A DNA stretch of 12,016 nt from an uncultured Pseudomonadota bacterium (GTDB taxonomy: Bacteria > Myxococcota_A > UBA796 > GCA-2862545), in the NCBI GenBank assembly GCA_937891875.1, contig CALATR010000365.1, forward strand, positions 1 to 12,016, given 5' to 3'. This document shows positions 1 through 6,986 of this stretch, piece by piece (the stretch's first letter is position 1; the number at the start of each line of letters is the position of its first letter). The position numbers and the translations under genes were made by a program. Below the pieces are notes generated by a model. That model was not told the origin of the DNA. It saw only the letters and a program-made list of their open reading frames with translations, and searched no databases.

Positions 1-1751
1 GTGGCGAAGTCGCTGACCTCCACCGAGACCTTGAGCAGCCTGCCGTCGGGCGCCTTGGCCGCGACGATGCAGCGGTCTCCCCTGGGCAGATCCATGCGCA
101 CCTTGTCCCAGCCCTGGCTGGTGCGTGCGCTGTCGCAGCTGACGTGCACCTTGGCGCGCTGACCGTGCGCCACCCGGAACAGCACGGACACGTCGCGCGG
201 ATCCCGGCGGTCGAGGATGGTGCCGTCGGGGTCGGGCTGGCGCTCCACCCGATCGGGAGGGGTCTCGCCGGGGATGGAGTCGGCATCGCTGTCGAGCAGG
301 TCGGGCTGCTCGGGTGTGAACACGTCGGGCGCGGGCACCGCGACGTCGGGCCCCGCAGGATCGGGCACGACCGGGCCGGGGGCCAGTGCATCGCGCAGCC
401 GGGGAGGGCCGTCCGGGCCGCCGTCATCATCGGAGAGCAGGTAGGCGATGAACAGTCCGCCCAGGATCAGCAGGCCGATGACCGCACCACCCCACACCAG
501 GGCCACGCGCTTGTCGAACGCCCCGAACGGAATGGAAAACGCAGACTTCGGCGGAGACGCCGCCACGCCGGTGTCCGAGTCCTCCGCGTCCTCGTCCTGC
601 TGGCCCTGCAGGAATCCGGGCGGCAGGGTCGGCGGGCGCTTCTTCATCGCCGTCGCGGGCGGCCCGATGTCGACCGGCATGCTCTCGGGCGGCCGCCGCG
701 CGCTGGTCCGCACGCGCATGCCCTCCTCGGGATCCCAGGTGGCCTCCTGGGTCACGTCGTCCTCGGAGCGCTCGACCACCAGCTCCTCGTCCTCCGAGTG
801 TGGTCCCACCGGGGTCTGCTCGGCGGTCACCGGGTCGGGACGCGGACGGGGCGGGGGCGGGCCGGGCTCGGCCAGGGCGCGCAGCACGCCGGGATCGCTG
901 GTGTCGTCGAGCACGACCTCCGGGGTGGACCGCGCCCGCGACGTCGCGACCGCCCCCAGCTCGGGCACGGCCTGCTGGGCCCACTCGGTGAGTCCCTGGC
1001 CGCCCGTCGCCCAGCCGACCGAGCGCAGTCCGGCCGGCACCGCCGACAGCGGGGGTCGCTCCGCCGGGGCCCAGGCGAGCATGTGGCGGATCCACTGGCC
1101 GTAGCGATCCGACAGCACCGGGCCGGGCCGGCTCATCGCGCGAATGAGGGCTCGCCGGACCAGGACCTCGTGGGCGCCGGCGTCCGTGGCGGGCGCGGGG
1201 GTCGTGCCACCGAGGAGCGCGGCCAGCAGCACGCCGAGCCGGTAGACCGCGCCGGGCTCGATCTGGTCGGGGTGGGGAGGGCGCATGGAGGGATCGGGCG
1301 GGAATGGTCCTGCAAAGCCCAGGATCCGCACGTGGCCATCCGCCTGGATCAGCAGGTCGGAGGGCTCGGGACCGGGGTGGTGCAGGCCGGGGCCACCGAG
1401 CGCGAGCAGGACCTCGGCGGCCTGGGCGACCAGCTCGGCCGCGGCGCGCGCGGACAGGCCGCCGGCGTCCTCGCGGCTGGTGATGTGCACGAGGCCGATG
1501 CCATCGACCCGCTCGTAGCACCAGGCGATGCGCCCCTCGTGCTCGACGACCTGGATGAGCCGCACCACGCCCGGATGGCGCAGGGTCATCGCGACCCGGG
1601 AAGACTTGCGGGCACGACCCAGCGCATCCCCGGCCACCGATCGGGGGCCGAGGAGCACAGTGACCGGCTGCTTCTCACCGGACGGGAGGGTCAACATCCC
1701 GTCGTGAGCGGCTCCCTGCCACGCTGGCCTTGGTCCCGAAAGCACCAGCAC
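1..1751 (-). CDS. Membrane-anchored pseudokinase (Ser/Thr protein kinase fold), 3' end beyond window
   Basis: The reading frame is open to the window edge: 583 codons are visible and no stop is reached. I chose the GTG at 1751 because a GGAGGG Shine-Dalgarno lies about 8 nt upstream and TAG-TGA stops lie in frame just before it; an ATG at codon 19 is the alternative. Residues about 12-240 follow the Ser/Thr kinase fold: an LRHPGVVRL stretch after the αC region, a hinge (AWCYERVDG), a catalytic-loop region and a subdomain IX-like VYRLGVLLAALLGG. The catalytic residues are lost: HRDLKPSN is replaced by HPGPEPSD (126-132 region), DFG by GFA (145-147), and the VAIK lysine region reads PVTVLL with no glycine-rich loop. 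A Pro- and acid-rich linker (about 290-400) precedes one membrane helix at about 416-439, then a Pro/Asp-rich segment and a small C-terminal domain with two Cys (539, 561). By topology the kinase-like part is cytoplasmic and the C-terminus is outside. A binding or scaffold role is inferred. Confidence 0.85.
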   Translation of the reverse strand, partial: MLVLSGPRPAWQGAAHDGMLTLPSGEKQPVTVLLGPRSVAGDALGRARKSSRVAMTLRHPGVVRLIQVVEHEGRIAWCYERVDGIGLVHITSREDAGGLSARAAAELVAQAAEVLLALGGPGLHHPGPEPSDLLIQADGHVRILGFAGPFPPDPSMRPPHPDQIEPGAVYRLGVLLAALLGGTTPAPATDAGAHEVLVRRALIRAMSRPGPVLSDRYGQWIRHMLAWAPAERPPLSAVPAGLRSVGWATGGQGLTEWAQQAVPELGAVATSRARSTPEVVLDDTSDPGVLRALAEPGPPPPRPRPDPVTAEQTPVGPHSEDEELVVERSEDDVTQEATWDPEEGMRVRTSARRPPESMPVDIGPPATAMKKRPPTLPPGFLQGQQDEDAEDSDTGVAASPPKSAFSIPFGAFDKRVALVWGGAVIGLLILGGLFIAYLLSDDDGGPDGPPRLRDALAPGPVVPDPAGPDVAVPAPDVFTPEQPDLLDSDADSIPGETPPDRVERQPDPDGTILDRRDPRDVSVLFRVAHGQRAKVHVSCDSARTSQGWDKVRMDLPRGDRCIVAAKAPDGRLLKVSVEVSDFA

Positions 1752-1816
1752 CGGGCACTCCCTCCACTGTCACTACGGGCCGTCATACCGCGGATGGGCT
1801 ATCCGAAGGTGCCCGA
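1752..1816. promoter_or_regulatory. Divergent intergenic region, pseudokinase / phosphatase
   Basis: This 65-bp gap separates two divergently transcribed genes, so at least one promoter is expected in or near it. On the minus strand it holds the GGAGGG ribosome binding site of the pseudokinase gene. On the plus strand an AAGGTG about 5 nt before the ATG at 1817 is a weak ribosome binding site. I see no convincing -35/-10 pair or operator dyad, so the promoter assignment rests on gene arrangement only. Confidence 0.4.
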
Positions 1817-2650
1817 ATGGTCCCGGAGATTCCGACGTCACCCCGATCGCCCATCGCCGAGGCTCCCGTCCTGCGGTCGATCCTCGAGGCGGCCGGGCGA
1901 CCGGCCCTCGCCCTGCGAGGCCGTGAAGATCCGCGTCGAAAGCAGGACGGCAGCATCGTCACCACGGCTGACCTCCAGGCGCAGGAGATCATCGCCGAAG
2001 CCCTGACACGTTCCTTTCCCGGCATCCCGATCGTCGGCGAGGAGGGCGGACTCGACGAAGACCCCGGGGCGGGCGCGCGCTTCTACGTCGACCCGATCGA
2101 CGGAACCAGCGCCTACGTGGAAGGCCTCGCCTACTGGGGCCCCACCGTCGGCCTCGTCGACGGGGACGAGGCGGTCCTGGGCGGCCTGTACCTGCCCCGC
2201 CTCGACACCTTCTACGTGGCCCGCCGCGGCCAGGGCGCGTGGGTCGACGGCCTCCGCCTGCTCCCCGAGCCCATCGAGACGCTCCACAGCCGGGACGTGC
2301 TCTACGTGCCCTCGCACTTCCACCGCGTCGGCCCGTTCCAGTTCAAGGGCAAGACCCGCTCCCTCGGCTCCACCGCGGTGCACCTGGCACAGGTCGCCAG
2401 CGGCAGCGGCGTGGGCGCGATCATCGGGCGGTGGTCGCCATGGGACGTCGTCTGTGGTCTGTTGCTCGTTGAAGAGGCGAACCGGGTGATTACCGATCTG
2501 GCGGGACGGTCCTGGGGCCCCCTGTCGGCGACCCTCGTCGGCACGGATTCCCCCGACACCGCGCCCTTCCTGGTCGGAGACCCGTCCACCGTCGAACATC
2601 TGGCCGACCTGCTCGCTCCGCTTCGACACAGCCGTACATCGAGCGCCTGA
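1817..2650 (+). CDS. Inositol monophosphatase family protein (SuhB/HisN/CysQ-like)
   Basis: This 277-residue protein has the ordered motifs of the Mg2+- or Li+-sensitive phosphatase superfamily: DGSIVTTAD (44-52), GEEGG (74-78), DPIDGT (92-97) and SPWD (207-210). These supply the metal ligands Glu75, Asp92, Asp95 and Asp210 and the phosphate-binding Gly-Thr. The length is typical of bacterial members. They hydrolyse phosphate monoesters such as inositol phosphate, histidinol phosphate or 3'-phosphoadenosine phosphate in the cytoplasm; the sequence does not settle the substrate. Two family positions deviate: the usual EAGG after SPWD reads EANR, and the GxxD before it reads GSGVGA. The ATG at 1817 is preferred over an in-frame ATG at 1730, because the upstream one would overlap the divergent gene's start and adds a low-complexity segment outside the domain. 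The sigma factor gene follows after 46 bp and may be co-transcribed. Confidence 0.9.
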   Translation: MVPEIPTSPRSPIAEAPVLRSILEAAGRPALALRGREDPRRKQDGSIVTTADLQAQEIIAEALTRSFPGIPIVGEEGGLDEDPGAGARFYVDPIDGTSAYVEGLAYWGPTVGLVDGDEAVLGGLYLPRLDTFYVARRGQGAWVDGLRLLPEPIETLHSRDVLYVPSHFHRVGPFQFKGKTRSLGSTAVHLAQVASGSGVGAIIGRWSPWDVVCGLLLVEEANRVITDLAGRSWGPLSATLVGTDSPDTAPFLVGDPSTVEHLADLLAPLRHSRTSSA

Positions 2651-2696
2651 CCCCGCCGGCACCGCCCCGGTCAGGCCGACCCCCTCGAGAGACGAC

Positions 2697-3755
2697 ATGC
2701 ACGATCCCAACGACCCGCGCACCGAGTCCCCCGAAGCCTCCGAGGAGGAGGTGGAGGAGGAAGAGCCCATCGGCGAGGACGAGCTCGACGAAGCCGACGG
2801 TGATGGCGAGGACGAGGAGTCGACCGCCGTCGCGCCGCGCAAGCCGCTCAAGATGCCGACCATCAAGCCCCCGCCGCGGGGCATGTCGAGCAAGAAGGAC
2901 CTTCTCTCCTACTATCTCGCCCAGGTGCGCCGCTACCCGCTGCTCACCCCGGAGCAGGAGAAGGAGTACGCGGTCGCCTACCGGGAGCACGGCGATCCCC
3001 GCGCCGCCGAGGCCCTCGTCACCGCAAACCTGCGCCTGGTCATCAAGATCGCGTTCCAGTACCACCGCCAGTGGGCGAACGTGCTGGACCTCATCCAGGA
3101 GGGCAACGTCGGCCTCGTCGAGGCGCTCTCCCGCTACGATCCCTACCGGGAGATCCGCTTCTCCAGCTACGCTCAGTACTGGATCCGGGCGATGATCCTA
3201 CGCTTTCTGCTGGACAACTTCCGGCTGGTGCGCCTCGGCTCGACCCGGGCCGGCCGCAAGCTCTTCTTCCAGCTGCAGAAGGAGCGCGAGCGCCTCATCC
3301 AGGAGGGCGTCAACCCGACCCACCGGGTGCTCGCGGAACGCCTCGGCGTGCCCGAGTCCGAGGTGGACGCGGTCGACATGCACATGCGCGCCCCCGCCCT
3401 GTCGCTGCACGGCCCCGCCGGCGACGACGAGGACGGCCGCAGCCTGGCCGAGGTCGTGCCCGAGAAGGGGCGGATCACCCCCGAGACCGAGGCCGGCCGC
3501 AACGAGCTGGGCGCCCTGGTCAAGGAGAAGCTGGACGTCTTCGCCGCAGGCCTCACCGACGACCGTGAGCGCGCCATCTGGGACCAGCGCATGGTCGCGG
3601 TGAGCCCGGTCAGCCTGTCCGACCTGGGCAAGGAGTTCGGCGTCAGCAAGGAGCGCATCCGCCAGGTCGAGGCCCGCATCAAGAAGCGCCTGCGCGCCTT
3701 CCTCGAGGCCGAGCTGGGCGACGAGATCGACTTCGAGTTCAACGTCGGGAGCTGA
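2697..3755 (+). CDS. rpoH: RNA polymerase sigma factor, RpoH (sigma-32)-like, with acidic N-terminal extension
   Basis: This 352-residue sigma-70 family protein directs core RNA polymerase to a promoter subset, by family heat-shock or stress genes. Region 1.2-like sequence (about 68-100) leads into region 2 (104-175), with the core-binding DLIQEGNVGLVEA and the promoter-melting FSSYAQYWIRAMI. The sequence GRKLFFQLQKER (187-198) matches the RpoH box of sigma-32 proteins, which separates it from RpoD. Region 4 (about 303-335) contains a helix-turn-helix ending in SKERIRQVEARIKKRL. Region 1.1 is absent. Residues 1-45 are strikingly acidic (Glu/Asp runs) and unlike E. coli RpoH, which is shorter (about 284 residues). 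The ATG has a modest GAGAGA ribosome binding site. Myxobacteria have several RpoH-like sigma factors, so it may be one of a set rather than the only heat-shock sigma. Confidence 0.9.
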   Translation: MHDPNDPRTESPEASEEEVEEEEPIGEDELDEADGDGEDEESTAVAPRKPLKMPTIKPPPRGMSSKKDLLSYYLAQVRRYPLLTPEQEKEYAVAYREHGDPRAAEALVTANLRLVIKIAFQYHRQWANVLDLIQEGNVGLVEALSRYDPYREIRFSSYAQYWIRAMILRFLLDNFRLVRLGSTRAGRKLFFQLQKERERLIQEGVNPTHRVLAERLGVPESEVDAVDMHMRAPALSLHGPAGDDEDGRSLAEVVPEKGRITPETEAGRNELGALVKEKLDVFAAGLTDDRERAIWDQRMVAVSPVSLSDLGKEFGVSKERIRQVEARIKKRLRAFLEAELGDEIDFEFNVGS

Positions 3756-3834
3756 GCGGGGCCGATGCCTCCACGGGGATGTCCAGATCACCGGTGGCGC
3801 GGCGGCGGGCGGCACGGTCCTCGAACGACGACAT
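3739..3834 (-). CDS. Possible 31-residue small protein, antisense to the rpoH-like 3' end
   Basis: An ATG at 3834 has a strong GGAGG Shine-Dalgarno (3839-3843) with a 4-nt spacer. It lies 22 bp after the stop of the ATPase-like gene on the same strand, so it could be the second gene of that transcript. The product begins MSSFEDRAARRRATGD, is charged, has no membrane segment, and ends at a TGA at 3739-3741, overlapping the last 17 nt of the sigma gene. I recognise no family. The same bases can form a hairpin that includes the start codon, so the ORF and a terminator are competing readings. Confidence 0.35.
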   Translation of the reverse strand: MSSFEDRAARRRATGDLDIPVEASAPLSSRR

Positions 3835-3840
3835 GCCGCC
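3808..3840. terminator. Hairpin between convergent genes, possible bidirectional terminator
   Basis: The arms GGCGGCA (3808-3814) and TGCCGCC (3834-3840) pair perfectly. Inside them GTC (3817-3819) can pair with GAC (3830-3832), and a short further pairing leads to a small loop. It lies 53 bp after the sigma gene and 17 bp after the ATPase-like gene, where a shared terminator would be expected. Neither side has a T-run, so intrinsic termination is uncertain. It also covers the start codon of the possible small ORF. Confidence 0.3.
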
Positions 3841-3856
3841 TCCTATCCCTCCCGCC

Positions 3857-4909
3857 CTAGACCGTAGGTCCATCCAGGGACTCGGTCACCTCGCCGCCGC
3901 GGCCGATCACCATGCCGGCGAGCTGGGCGATGAGGGGGGCGCGCACGGTCACTCGGGGGCGACGGCTGCGGGGCACGCCGCGGAGCAGTCCGGCACGCAC
4001 GAGGCTGCCGTCACTGCCGACCTCGAGAGGCAGGGTGCCGCTGCGGGCGACGTCCTCGAGACGCTCGGCGAGGGAGCCGTCGGCAGCGACGATGTCGACC
4101 GCGGCACGGAGCTCGTCGGCGAGAGGGCCGATCGCGCGCCACACCGCCTCCTGGGTCACCGGGAACTCGCCCTCGGCCTCCGCGTGGATGCCGACCGCGT
4201 GCAGCAGCGCGGGAACGCCGCCGACCAGTGCAGAAGCGAGACCGATCTTCGCGAGGTCGCCCTCGTCCGCGTACTCGCACAGGGCGGTGACCGCCTCGTC
4301 CACGGCGAGATCGGGCAGCACCACCCGCTCGACGTGCTCCATGCCCACGCGCGGCAGGGTGGCTGACCCGGCAAAGAGCATGTTGAAGCTGGCGTCTGCG
4401 CCGTAGGTCTCCTGGTGGTCCTTGAGCACGCCCATGAGCTCGCGCAGGGTGTCGAGGTCGAGGTGCTCGGTGCCGTGGAGCAGGAGCGCCCGGCGGGGAC
4501 CACCGACCGTGCGGGCCAGGAGCTCGGTGAGGATCTTGCGGAAGCCGGCCTTCTTCATGGGCTGGGTCGCGGGGCCCTCGAGGTCGAGGTGGCAGGCCTC
4601 GACGACGCAGCGGAGCAGGAAGTCCCAGGTCTCGTGGACCGCGCGGCCGTGCACGACGCCCAGCGGCACGACGCGGGCGGCAACCCGGGGGCGCCCCACC
4701 TGCAGGTCGACCGACAGCTCGTCCAGGAAGCGATCGGGCCGGCTCCACCGGGGCGTGAGCAGGGCGACCGGCACCTGGCGCCGCAGCAGCACCCGGACCT
4801 TCCTCGTGGCGCGCGCGCGGGCGGCGTCTTCGAGGTAGGGCTGATCCGGGTCGAAGCACCCGTTTCGCTTTGCGCGCAGCAGGTGCAGGCGGCGGTCCAG
4901 GCGGTTCAT
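3857..4909 (-). CDS. Degenerate AAA/STAND-like ATPase-fold protein lacking Walker motifs
   Basis: This 350-residue protein has the layout of small P-loop ATPases of the AAA/STAND type, but the nucleotide-binding residues are missing. The N-terminus (FDPDQPYLED, 19-28) resembles the lead-in of such proteins. The strand expected to end in GxxGxGKT reads VALLTPRWSRPDRFLDEL (48-65), and the Walker B strand reads RRALLLHGTEHLD (139-151), where hhhhDE is expected. A sensor-1-like strand (NMLFAGSATLP, 176-186) and a lid-like segment (VGGVPALLHAVG, 229-240) are retained. The C-terminus (about 280-335) looks like a small winged-helix-type domain. No signal peptide or membrane helix is seen. The ATG at 4909 has GGAGAG a few nt upstream. 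It is divergent from the winged-helix operon with 38 bp between starts, so shared regulation is plausible. The fold assignment is by pattern only, and another family is possible. Confidence 0.7.
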   Translation of the reverse strand: MNRLDRRLHLLRAKRNGCFDPDQPYLEDAARARATRKVRVLLRRQVPVALLTPRWSRPDRFLDELSVDLQVGRPRVAARVVPLGVVHGRAVHETWDFLLRCVVEACHLDLEGPATQPMKKAGFRKILTELLARTVGGPRRALLLHGTEHLDLDTLRELMGVLKDHQETYGADASFNMLFAGSATLPRVGMEHVERVVLPDLAVDEAVTALCEYADEGDLAKIGLASALVGGVPALLHAVGIHAEAEGEFPVTQEAVWRAIGPLADELRAAVDIVAADGSLAERLEDVARSGTLPLEVGSDGSLVRAGLLRGVPRSRRPRVTVRAPLIAQLAGMVIGRGGEVTESLDGPTV

Positions 4910-4947
4910 GCGCTCTCCGTCGGGTTCGGCTCCTCTATGCTAGCGCC
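4910..4947. promoter_or_regulatory. Compact divergent promoter region; possible leaderless start at 4948
   Basis: Only 38 bp separate two divergent start codons. On the plus strand TATGCT (4936-4941) resembles a -10 element and ends 6 nt before the ATG, with no Shine-Dalgarno visible. That spacing would place the transcription start at or next to the ATG, giving a leaderless mRNA. No good -35 accompanies it. On the minus strand the overlapping TAGCAT is a possible -10, and a GGAGAG ribosome binding site precedes the ATG at 4909. The two candidate -10 elements overlap, so both polymerases could not bind at once. Confidence 0.35.
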
Positions 4948-6606
4948 ATGTCATCCGAAATGCGGCCAGCCTCGATCCCCAGCGCCAACAATCCCCGCCT
5001 GCTCACCCGCACCGTGAGCTGGCTGGCTCGTGGTGTACGCACCTCTCGCGCTCTACAGGAGATCCTGGGGGTCGAGCTGCGTACAGTCCAGTACTACCTT
5101 CAGGCAGCCGAGTGGATGGGACTGCTGGAGGACGGCCCGGAGCACCTGCTGACCCCGCTGGGCCTGGAGCTCGTCTTCGGCGGAGATCCGCAGGCGAGCT
5201 ACGCGAAGGCCGTCTGGGCGCAGCCCTTCGTGCGGGAGCTGCTCACCGGCCGCGGCTCCGCCCCCCCGCCCATCGAGGACATCGTCGTCGCCATCGCCCG
5301 CGCCGAGCCCGACCTCGCGCCCGCCACCGTGCGCCGCCGCGCCTCCTCGGTCCGCTCGCTCATGCAGCCCGCACTGGAGCGCCGCGGACGTCCCCACCCC
5401 GACGACCCCCAGCTGGCCCTGCCCCTCGCGCCGCCGGCCGACGTCGCGCCCCACCACCTGCAGCCGGGCCCCGCCCGCGACGCCGATCCCGACGTGTTCC
5501 GCTGGGTCTACGAGGCGCTCCTCGACCACGGCGAGCTGACCCTGGGCCAGCTGCGCGGCCTCCTCGACAAGGCCGGCGTCTCCGACCTGCCCATCGGCGG
5601 CTACGTCGACCTGCTGCTCGCCCGCGGCGACGCCCGACGCCTCGGCGAGCGCCTGGTCGCCACCTCGGGGGGCGTGTCCCGACGCCAGGCCGCGAGCTCC
5701 ACCACCGGGATCATCCTGTCCCACGCCCGCTATCGGCAGTGGCTCGACGACGTGCGCCGGTCGGCGCTCGGCGACCGGGAGGCCGAGATCCGGATGAACC
5801 AGGTGGAACGCACGTTCCGCGCCTGGGACCAGCGCCTGCTCGGCGGGCCCGCGGAGGCGTCCACCCTCGACGAACGCCTCGGCCGCGTGCTCCTCGACCG
5901 CGGCATAGACGGCTTCCCGATCAGCGGCGACGCCGGTCCCCCGCTCGAGCCGGTCGAACGCAGCTTCCTGGACGCCTGGGAGGAGCCCGACCTCATCCTC
6001 GCCCTGCCCCCCACGCTCGCCGTGCTCCAGGGCGGCCTGCCCGCGGTCAACGCTCGCTTCAAGAGCGCACGTACCGGGGCCTCCGAGGTCGGCGCGCCCG
6101 ACGTCGCGACCCGCCCCTCGCTGGTGCACGGGGCACTGCTCCACCCCGGTGAGCCCCGCCCCCGCAGCGTTCCCGACGTGGTCAGCCTGCGCCAGCGGGT
6201 GCTGATGAACGCCCCCTACATCGCGCTGGTGTCCGCGGTGCTGCTGCTCCACCGCACCAGCCCGGAGACGCTGTCGCTGCAGAAGCGACGGGGCAAGTGG
6301 AAGATCCTGCGGAGAGGCCGTCCGCTCGGCGATGCGCTGATCCTGCTCGACGCCTTCGCCGAGTCCCGCGGCTGGGTGCCCTGTCGCCGGGTCAGCGGCG
6401 GCCTCACCCTCGATCCGCTGCTCGCCGGGCTCGAGGTCATCGGCATCGCCCACGTGCTCGGCGACGTGGCCGTGCTCGCCGAGCGCCTCTTCCACAGCCT
6501 GCGCACCGATCCCGAGGAGATGGAGGTGCACGCGCTGCTGCTGCCCCTCGCGGATGCGCTGGAGGCGTTCCTGCTCGACGTCGAGCCCCTGGAAGAGCCT
6601 TCGTGA
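4948..6606 (+). CDS. Winged-helix DNA-binding-like protein of unknown function
   Basis: This 552-residue protein opens a four-gene operon. Residues about 18-77 look like a winged helix-turn-helix: TSRALQEILGVELRTVQYYL gives the two helices and HLLTPLGLELVF the wing and following helix, a pattern known from transcriptional or mobile-element-associated wHTH domains. A Pro/Ala-rich stretch follows (about 145-180). The remaining roughly 370 residues are mostly predicted helical, with no motif I recognise, no signal peptide and no clear membrane segment. The ATG at 4948 is preferred over an in-frame ATG at 4870, which would run through the divergent gene's start and encode low-complexity sequence; MRPASIPS at 4960 is a later option. 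The stop overlaps the next start (GTGA, 6603-6606), implying translational coupling. A role as DNA-binding regulator or partner of the downstream activators is inference. Confidence 0.75.
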   Translation: MSSEMRPASIPSANNPRLLTRTVSWLARGVRTSRALQEILGVELRTVQYYLQAAEWMGLLEDGPEHLLTPLGLELVFGGDPQASYAKAVWAQPFVRELLTGRGSAPPPIEDIVVAIARAEPDLAPATVRRRASSVRSLMQPALERRGRPHPDDPQLALPLAPPADVAPHHLQPGPARDADPDVFRWVYEALLDHGELTLGQLRGLLDKAGVSDLPIGGYVDLLLARGDARRLGERLVATSGGVSRRQAASSTTGIILSHARYRQWLDDVRRSALGDREAEIRMNQVERTFRAWDQRLLGGPAEASTLDERLGRVLLDRGIDGFPISGDAGPPLEPVERSFLDAWEEPDLILALPPTLAVLQGGLPAVNARFKSARTGASEVGAPDVATRPSLVHGALLHPGEPRPRSVPDVVSLRQRVLMNAPYIALVSAVLLLHRTSPETLSLQKRRGKWKILRRGRPLGDALILLDAFAESRGWVPCRRVSGGLTLDPLLAGLEVIGIAHVLGDVAVLAERLFHSLRTDPEEMEVHALLLPLADALEAFLLDVEPLEEPS

Positions 6607-6986
6607 GCGAGCGTGTGCTGCCGATCTTCGTGTACGGGACGCTCAAGTCGGGGGAGAGCCACAGCGGCATGCTCCGAGGCCTGGGCCGGCAGGAAGCGCG
6701 CGTTCGAGGCCGAATCTACCACCTGCCCGCCGGCTATCCGGCGATCCGCCTCGGTGGCCCCGACGACGTCATCGGCGAGCTGGTCGATCCGCCGGACCCC
6801 CGCCTGCTGACCCTGCTCGACGGGTACGAGGGCGTCAGTGAGGGCCTCTACCAGCGGGTCGTCGTGCAGTGCATCCTCGGGCTGACCACCGTGCCCGCCT
6901 GGGCCTGGGTCATGGACGATCCGGTCGCCAGGGGCGGCCGGCACCTGCCCGGCGGCGTGTGGACGTCGCAGCGGAGGCGGTGGTGA
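6603..6986 (+). CDS. Gamma-glutamylcyclotransferase-like (GGCT/AIG2/YtfP family) protein
   Basis: This compact 127-residue protein has the family hallmarks: FVYGTLKSGESH near the N-terminus (YGTL at 11-14 forms the substrate-binding loop), AGYPAI (43-48), and LLDGYEG (71-77), whose Glu76 is at the position of the catalytic glutamate. The later strand PAWAWVM (98-104) is also typical. Family members cyclise gamma-glutamyl amines or dipeptides to 5-oxoproline, but many bacterial YtfP-type members have no proven substrate. The GTG start at 6603 sits inside the preceding stop (GTGA), and the end overlaps the next gene in the same way, so all three should be translated together. Why a small metabolic-type enzyme sits between a wHTH protein and sigma-54 activators is not explained by the sequence. 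Confidence 0.85.
   Translation: MSERVLPIFVYGTLKSGESHSGMLRGLGRQEARVRGRIYHLPAGYPAIRLGGPDDVIGELVDPPDPRLLTLLDGYEGVSEGLYQRVVVQCILGLTTVPAWAWVMDDPVARGGRHLPGGVWTSQRRRW

Noticed and set aside
427..1521. Minus-strand 364-codon frame inside the pseudokinase gene
   Set aside because: It is the same strand in a different frame; the product is Arg/Pro/Ala-rich with no motif.
144..2006. Long plus-strand frame opposite the pseudokinase gene
   Set aside because: Its translation is low-complexity Arg/Gly/Ala/His with no domain, while the opposite strand gives a coherent kinase-like protein with a ribosome binding site. It is an artefact of high GC content.
3779..4366. Plus-strand frame opposite the ATPase-like gene
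   Set aside because: There is no ribosome binding site and no recognisable domain, and it is fully covered by the better-supported minus-strand gene.
4910..4947. A sigma-54 promoter (-24 GG / -12 GC) ahead of the activator operon
   Set aside because: I found no GG-N10-GC with adequate flanking consensus here or in the other intergenic gaps, so autoregulation by the activators is not supported by the sequence.
5053..6531. 492-codon minus-strand frame opposite the winged-helix gene
   Set aside because: Composition is Gly/Ala/His/Gln-biased as expected for antisense of GC-rich codons; the plus strand is part of an overlapping operon.
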